A stretch of 64,000 nucleotides of DNA from Formicincola oecophyllae (GTDB lineage: Bacteria > Pseudomonadota > Alphaproteobacteria > Acetobacterales > Acetobacteraceae). Made by a program: the position numbers and the translations under genes. The notes below the pieces were generated by a model. It was given only the letters and a program-made list of their open reading frames with translations, was not told the DNA's origin and made no database searches. The stretch spans positions 1,240,001 through 1,304,000 of the forward strand of contig NZ_CP038231.1 of the NCBI RefSeq assembly GCF_006542395.2, in the 5' to 3' direction. Below, one piece after another: positions 61,262-64,000 of this stretch (its first letter is position 1; every line of letters starts with the position of its first letter).

Positions 61262-62026
61262 ATGCCACAAAGAGGTTTTGAAGGCATGGTGGGGCAGGGG
61301 CGGCCCTGGGGGTGGGGGCGTTGTCTACACCACGTTGCGCAGGCAGGCATGGCTTTGCTGGGTGTTTGGGGGTGTGCACATGCCGCCCCTGTAACCCCTG
61401 TGCTTGGGGCGCGCCATCCTGCAGCCCCATCAGGGCAGGCCCCCCTGCAGGACGGCGTTTATGAAGGCGCCATCGCTCCCCTCAACGAGCGCAAAACACG
61501 CCTTGCCCCCCAAGGCCATGTGCGCGTGACAGTGCATGGTGACACTGTGCGGGTGCTTGTTGTGGCAAGCGGGTTAGGACCCCGCCAGGTCTATGGCCAG
61601 CAGATCCAGGGTTTTTTAACGCCGTCTGGCCGTGATGGGGCTGGCAACAGCGCCCATTGCGCCACCTTGGCGCAGGACAGCAACCATGATGGTTACGTGG
61701 ATGTGCCTGAGACCGTTGCTAGTTCAGGCATGATGTTGGTGCCGCTCAACGCCCAGCCAGCCGCCATGGACATGACGGCACCCACCTATCCCCGCAGCCT
61801 GGCAGACGGCACATACCATTATGACGTCACCCTAAAGCGCACGCGCCTTGAAAATAGATTGGCGCGCGCCTTCAACACCAGCCTTCTGCCAGCAACCAGG
61901 GTGATTTACCTTCATGGTGTCGCCCCTGGCAAAGCGTTGCCACGCAGTGTGTCCACCATTGGTTTCCAGCCTGCTTGGCAGACATTGCCCGTGGCCTGCG
62001 CGCTTTTGGTGAAGGTGGGGGGCTGA
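61262..62026 (+). CDS. Secreted CHRD-like protein with an EF-hand loop
   Basis: The 254-residue protein has an N-terminal export signal (hydrophobic AGMALLGVWGCAHAA after a basic region). The body has the strand pattern GHVRVTVHGDTVRVLVVASGL and the HIxG-like QIQGF segment reminiscent of CHRD-type domains, followed by a canonical EF-hand loop, DSNHDGYVDVPE (residues 139-150), with all calcium ligands. A GGGGG stretch precedes ATG 61262, supporting this start; ATG 61349 would shorten the signal too much. Calcium-dependent folding in the periplasm is inferred. Function unknown. It converges on the DapA-like gene. Confidence 0.65.
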   Translation: MPQRGFEGMVGQGRPWGWGRCLHHVAQAGMALLGVWGCAHAAPVTPVLGARHPAAPSGQAPLQDGVYEGAIAPLNERKTRLAPQGHVRVTVHGDTVRVLVVASGLGPRQVYGQQIQGFLTPSGRDGAGNSAHCATLAQDSNHDGYVDVPETVASSGMMLVPLNAQPAAMDMTAPTYPRSLADGTYHYDVTLKRTRLENRLARAFNTSLLPATRVIYLHGVAPGKALPRSVSTIGFQPAWQTLPVACALLVKVGG

Positions 62027-62068
62027 GCGTAGGCTGGCGGGCATGCTGTGCTAGCCCAAGCGCTTTTT
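62026..62068 (+). terminator. Probable terminator of the EF-hand protein gene
   Basis: AGCG-TA-GGCT pairs with AGCC-CAA... CGCT across a loop of about 17 bases and is followed by TTTTT. The stem is interrupted by an internal mismatch. It ends just before the stop of the convergent DapA-like gene. Confidence 0.5.
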
Positions 62069-62070
62069 GT

Positions 62071-62976
62071 TCAATCTAAGGTGCCGTCAATGGCAACGCG
62101 CAGGGCACGCGCAACGCCTTGGCGTTCCTCCTTCGTTAAGGGCAGGATGGGCAGGGGGGGCTGTGCTTCGGTCAGCCCCAACTCATTGGCGGCCGCATAG
62201 GCCACGCGCAGTGAATTGAAGGCACGGTCAAGCATCCAAAGGGGCTGCAGGCGCTCATTAAGGCGCGCCACCTCCCCCCCTTTGCGGGCCAATGCCGCTT
62301 TGGTGAGTGCCACACACAGTTCAGGCAACAGGCCAGCTGTCACGCTGTACCAAGTGTCTGCCCCTTCCATTAGGGCGGCGGCAGCGCCCCAATCATCGCT
62401 GTAACCGATGGAAAGATGGCTTGTGGCCCCTTCGCGCAGGCTGTTCAGTTCCTCGCGCACGGTACTGGCCAGGGGCAGGGGCGTTTTGAAGGCAGCCACA
62501 TTGGGCAGTGCGGTTAGGCGCGCCATCAAGTGCCGGCTGATGCGGAAATGCGTTGTGGTAGGGGTGTTGTACACCACGATAGGCAGATAGGTGGCTTCGC
62601 AGACGGCCTTGTAAAGCTCGAAAACCTCATCCTCCGTCAGGGGGGTGTAGGAAAGCGGCGTCAGCAGGAGGGCGTCAGCGCCAGCACGCGCCGCATCCTG
62701 GGCCAGGCGAATGGTCTCATCTGTGCGCAGTGACCCCACGCCAGCAATCAGGGGAACCTGACCGCGCACCACCTCTGCCGCTGCGGCGATGGTGCGGGTG
62801 CGCTCCTCATGGGCTAGGTAAGGGTAAATGCCTGTGCTCCCGACAATGCCGATGGAATCCACCCCAGCATCAAGCAGGCGTTGGGTCAGGCGCCCAACAC
62901 CATCTGTGTCGACAATGCCTTCAGCGTTGGCAGGCGTGATGGGGAAGGCTGACAGGCCACGGAAAAGAGATTTCAT
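62071..62976 (-). CDS. DapA-superfamily (DHDPS/NAL family) lyase
   Basis: A TIM-barrel class I aldolase/lyase of the dihydrodipicolinate synthase superfamily. The Schiff-base Lys164 (AAFKTPLP) and the catalytic Tyr136 (VVYNTPTTT) are present. The GTTGE motif of true DHDPS is GSTGI (46-50), and the arginine that binds the aspartate semialdehyde carboxylate in E. coli DapA is replaced by Thr. So this is more likely an aldolase or lyase for another 2-oxo acid than the lysine-pathway enzyme. GGAG precedes ATG 62976, giving 301 residues; the upstream extension to 63255 is unsupported. It is divergent from the 74-residue gene. Confidence 0.85.
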   Translation of the reverse strand: MKSLFRGLSAFPITPANAEGIVDTDGVGRLTQRLLDAGVDSIGIVGSTGIYPYLAHEERTRTIAAAAEVVRGQVPLIAGVGSLRTDETIRLAQDAARAGADALLLTPLSYTPLTEDEVFELYKAVCEATYLPIVVYNTPTTTHFRISRHLMARLTALPNVAAFKTPLPLASTVREELNSLREGATSHLSIGYSDDWGAAAALMEGADTWYSVTAGLLPELCVALTKAALARKGGEVARLNERLQPLWMLDRAFNSLRVAYAAANELGLTEAQPPLPILPLTKEERQGVARALRVAIDGTLD

Positions 62977-63460
62977 GGGTGGCTCCATTGGAAGGTCTTG
63001 GGGCTGAACAAGCACAGCCACCCCCCCTTTGTGGGCAGCAGCCGTGAAAACGTTGCGCAAGTTAACCAGATAAACAGAAAGATGCGCCACAGGGCGTGGC
63101 GCACAGTAGGTGTGCGTCACCATAGCCAGCAGGGCTTGGGGGGTGAACGGCCACTCAGTGCATAGGGGACATGCGTAGTACGGATTTGGCCCTTGAACCT
63201 TCAAACGCTCAGGCAAAAGCTGCCCAAGGGAAGCCTTGCTGAGGGGCAGGGGCACGGTTGGGGCCTTGCAGCCTTGCTAGCCTTGACCCATGTTCAAGAC
63301 AGTGGCTGGGCTTGGGCAGCTGCCAGCAGGTCACGTGCTGCGCATGGCGTGCTGTTTAACGTGCGGGCCCCTGGTCCCTTCGCCTTGGCATAGTGAACAG
63401 TGCCTTTACTTTGGGGCTGTTTATCACCATGCCTCTCCCTCAGCAAAAAGGAGTGAACCT
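62977..63460. other. Intergenic region between DapA-like gene and small unknown gene
   Basis: This 484-base divergent spacer holds no gene I can support; the frames crossing it are upstream extensions of the flanking genes. It contains a perfect 8-bp inverted repeat with a 5-base spacer (TGCGCCAC/GTGGCGCA, 63083-63103) about 107 bases upstream of the DapA-like start, which could be an operator or leader hairpin. Confidence 0.45.
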
Positions 63461-63685
63461 ATGAGCACTCATGATGCCTCCAATGACACCATCGACACCT
63501 TGCCCCCTGAGAAACTGCCCCAAGCGGTGAAGTTTGTGGTGTGGGATGGCCCCCAGCTTGAGCGCGAAACAGTGCGTAAACTGCGCGCGCGCCTTTTGGC
63601 CCGCCAGGATGCAGACCACGCTGAGCTGCAGCGTGCTGTGCGCATGTGTGAAAGCTTTCTGGAAGGGCAAAGCCGCCCTGAATAA
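63461..63685 (+). CDS. Small uncharacterised protein (74 residues)
   Basis: ATG 63461 is preceded by a good AAAGGAG ribosome binding site nine bases upstream. The frame continues upstream to 63290, but that part is not supported. The product is a soluble 74-residue protein: a polar, acidic N-terminus is followed by KFVVWDGPQLERETVRKLRA and an amphipathic helix (ADHAELQRAVRMCESFLEG). No family is recognised. It stands alone between a divergent DapA-like gene and a convergent partial gene. Confidence 0.7.
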   Translation: MSTHDASNDTIDTLPPEKLPQAVKFVVWDGPQLERETVRKLRARLLARQDADHAELQRAVRMCESFLEGQSRPE

Positions 63686-63809
63686 GGGCATTCAGGTGAC
63701 CTGGCCCTTGAGCATATCTGGCCTTGAGCCTTTAGGAACGCCAAAAGGGCACAGAAACGCCGATCGATAGGCGCCACCGTGCCCTTCAGCGGGCTTGAAA
63801 CCGCCGTCC

Positions 63810-64000
63810 TTAAAACGAGTTTGGCCTTTTAGTGGGTATGGCGGCGCTTGGAACGTTTGACGACATGGTGGCGCTTAGTCTTGGCCGTTGACGGTTGGGT
63901 GCCACAGCGCCTTGGCTTTTATAGGCTTTGCCATTCCAGGCCAGGCGCTGGTCGTCATTAACCAGCAAATCTTGCATGCCGTTATGGTAAGTTGGCAGAA
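63810..64000 (-). CDS. 3' end of a gene running off the right edge, possible frameshift
   Basis: The minus strand is open from the right edge to a TAA at 63810-63812. The first part (YHNGMQDLLVNDDQRLAWNG, then KAYKSQGAVAP) has clear coding character, and the gene starts beyond the window. After about 63900 the quality drops (NRQRPRLSATMSSNVPS). A different frame there reads a very natural basic tail, STAKTKRHHVVKRSKRRHTH, ending at a TAA at 63829-63831. One extra C in the CCC run near 63898-63900 would join the two. So a one-base deletion or sequencing error is plausible. The product cannot be identified from this fragment. Confidence 0.45.
   Translation of the reverse strand, partial: LPTYHNGMQDLLVNDDQRLAWNGKAYKSQGAVAPNRQRPRLSATMSSNVPSAAIPTKRPNSF

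Noticed and set aside
62977-63255. N-terminal extension of the DapA-like gene
   Set aside because: A strong GGAG site supports ATG 62976 and the extension has no family similarity.
1-64000. CRISPR arrays, insertion sequences, rRNA genes
   Set aside because: No regularly spaced direct repeats, transposase genes or rRNA-like sequence were seen on either strand.

Overview
The window reads as chromosomal DNA from a GC-rich alphaproteobacterium, most likely the acetic acid bacteria (Acetobacteraceae). The evidence is lineage-typical gene content: 5-aminolevulinate synthase (C4 haem route), a YlxR-L7Ae fusion, DUF1489, an ATP12-type F1 assembly chaperone, a System I cytochrome c maturation set, and the alphaproteobacterial form of the nitronate monooxygenase-like flavoprotein. 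A small-genome, insect- or nectar-associated genus is possible, but the sequence alone does not show it. Coding density is high. There is no rRNA, CRISPR array, insertion sequence or prophage that I can see.

Layout. 0-2.7 kb: accC, converging on ccmB-ccmA. 2.8-5.5 kb: a polar amino acid ABC transporter (ATPase plus a fused binding protein-permease). 5.5-15.7 kb: the transcription/translation operon rimP-nusA-ylxR-infB-rbfA-truB-rpsO-pnp, preceded by a strong intrinsic terminator. 15.8-25.7 kb: a nitronate monooxygenase-like gene, DUF1489, hemW, kup, a YggS-type PLP protein, an RsmB-type rRNA methyltransferase, a DUF2272 lipoprotein and an aldo/keto reductase. 25.8-31.0 kb: two overlapping cation diffusion facilitators, an FAD-dependent dehydrogenase and an MFS transporter. 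31.2-35.6 kb: hemA, an unknown gene, cvpA and purF, with a 584-base regulatory gap before purF. 35.7-44.0 kb, minus strand: a tight run ccmC-D-E-F-G-H-(short ccmI)-maeA-fumC. 44.2-47.0 kb: an EcsC-like gene, a 56-residue membrane protein, aat and a secreted DUF4412-like protein. 47.1-56.7 kb: two AsmA-superfamily proteins flanking rarA and an RluA-family pseudouridine synthase, then the ATP12 chaperone. 56.8-59.5 kb, minus strand: ispD-ispF followed by an uncharacterised HARE-HTH/GIY-YIG nuclease, with apaG upstream. 59.7-64 kb: tRNA-Gly(CCC), two unrecognised genes, a secreted EF-hand/CHRD-like protein, a DapA-superfamily lyase, a 74-residue unknown protein, and the 3' end of a gene running off the right edge.

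How the genes work together. hemA and hemW (haem supply and insertion) and the two ccm blocks (haem export and attachment to apocytochromes) together serve the respiratory chain. maeA and fumC connect malate, fumarate and pyruvate, apparently in the same transcript as ccm genes. The two AsmA-like proteins suggest envelope lipid transport. The most unusual items are the HARE-HTH plus GIY-YIG nuclease coupled to the isoprenoid genes, the two orphan genes after tRNA-Gly, the repeated TTTCAC boxes upstream of purF, and a likely frameshift in the gene at the right edge.
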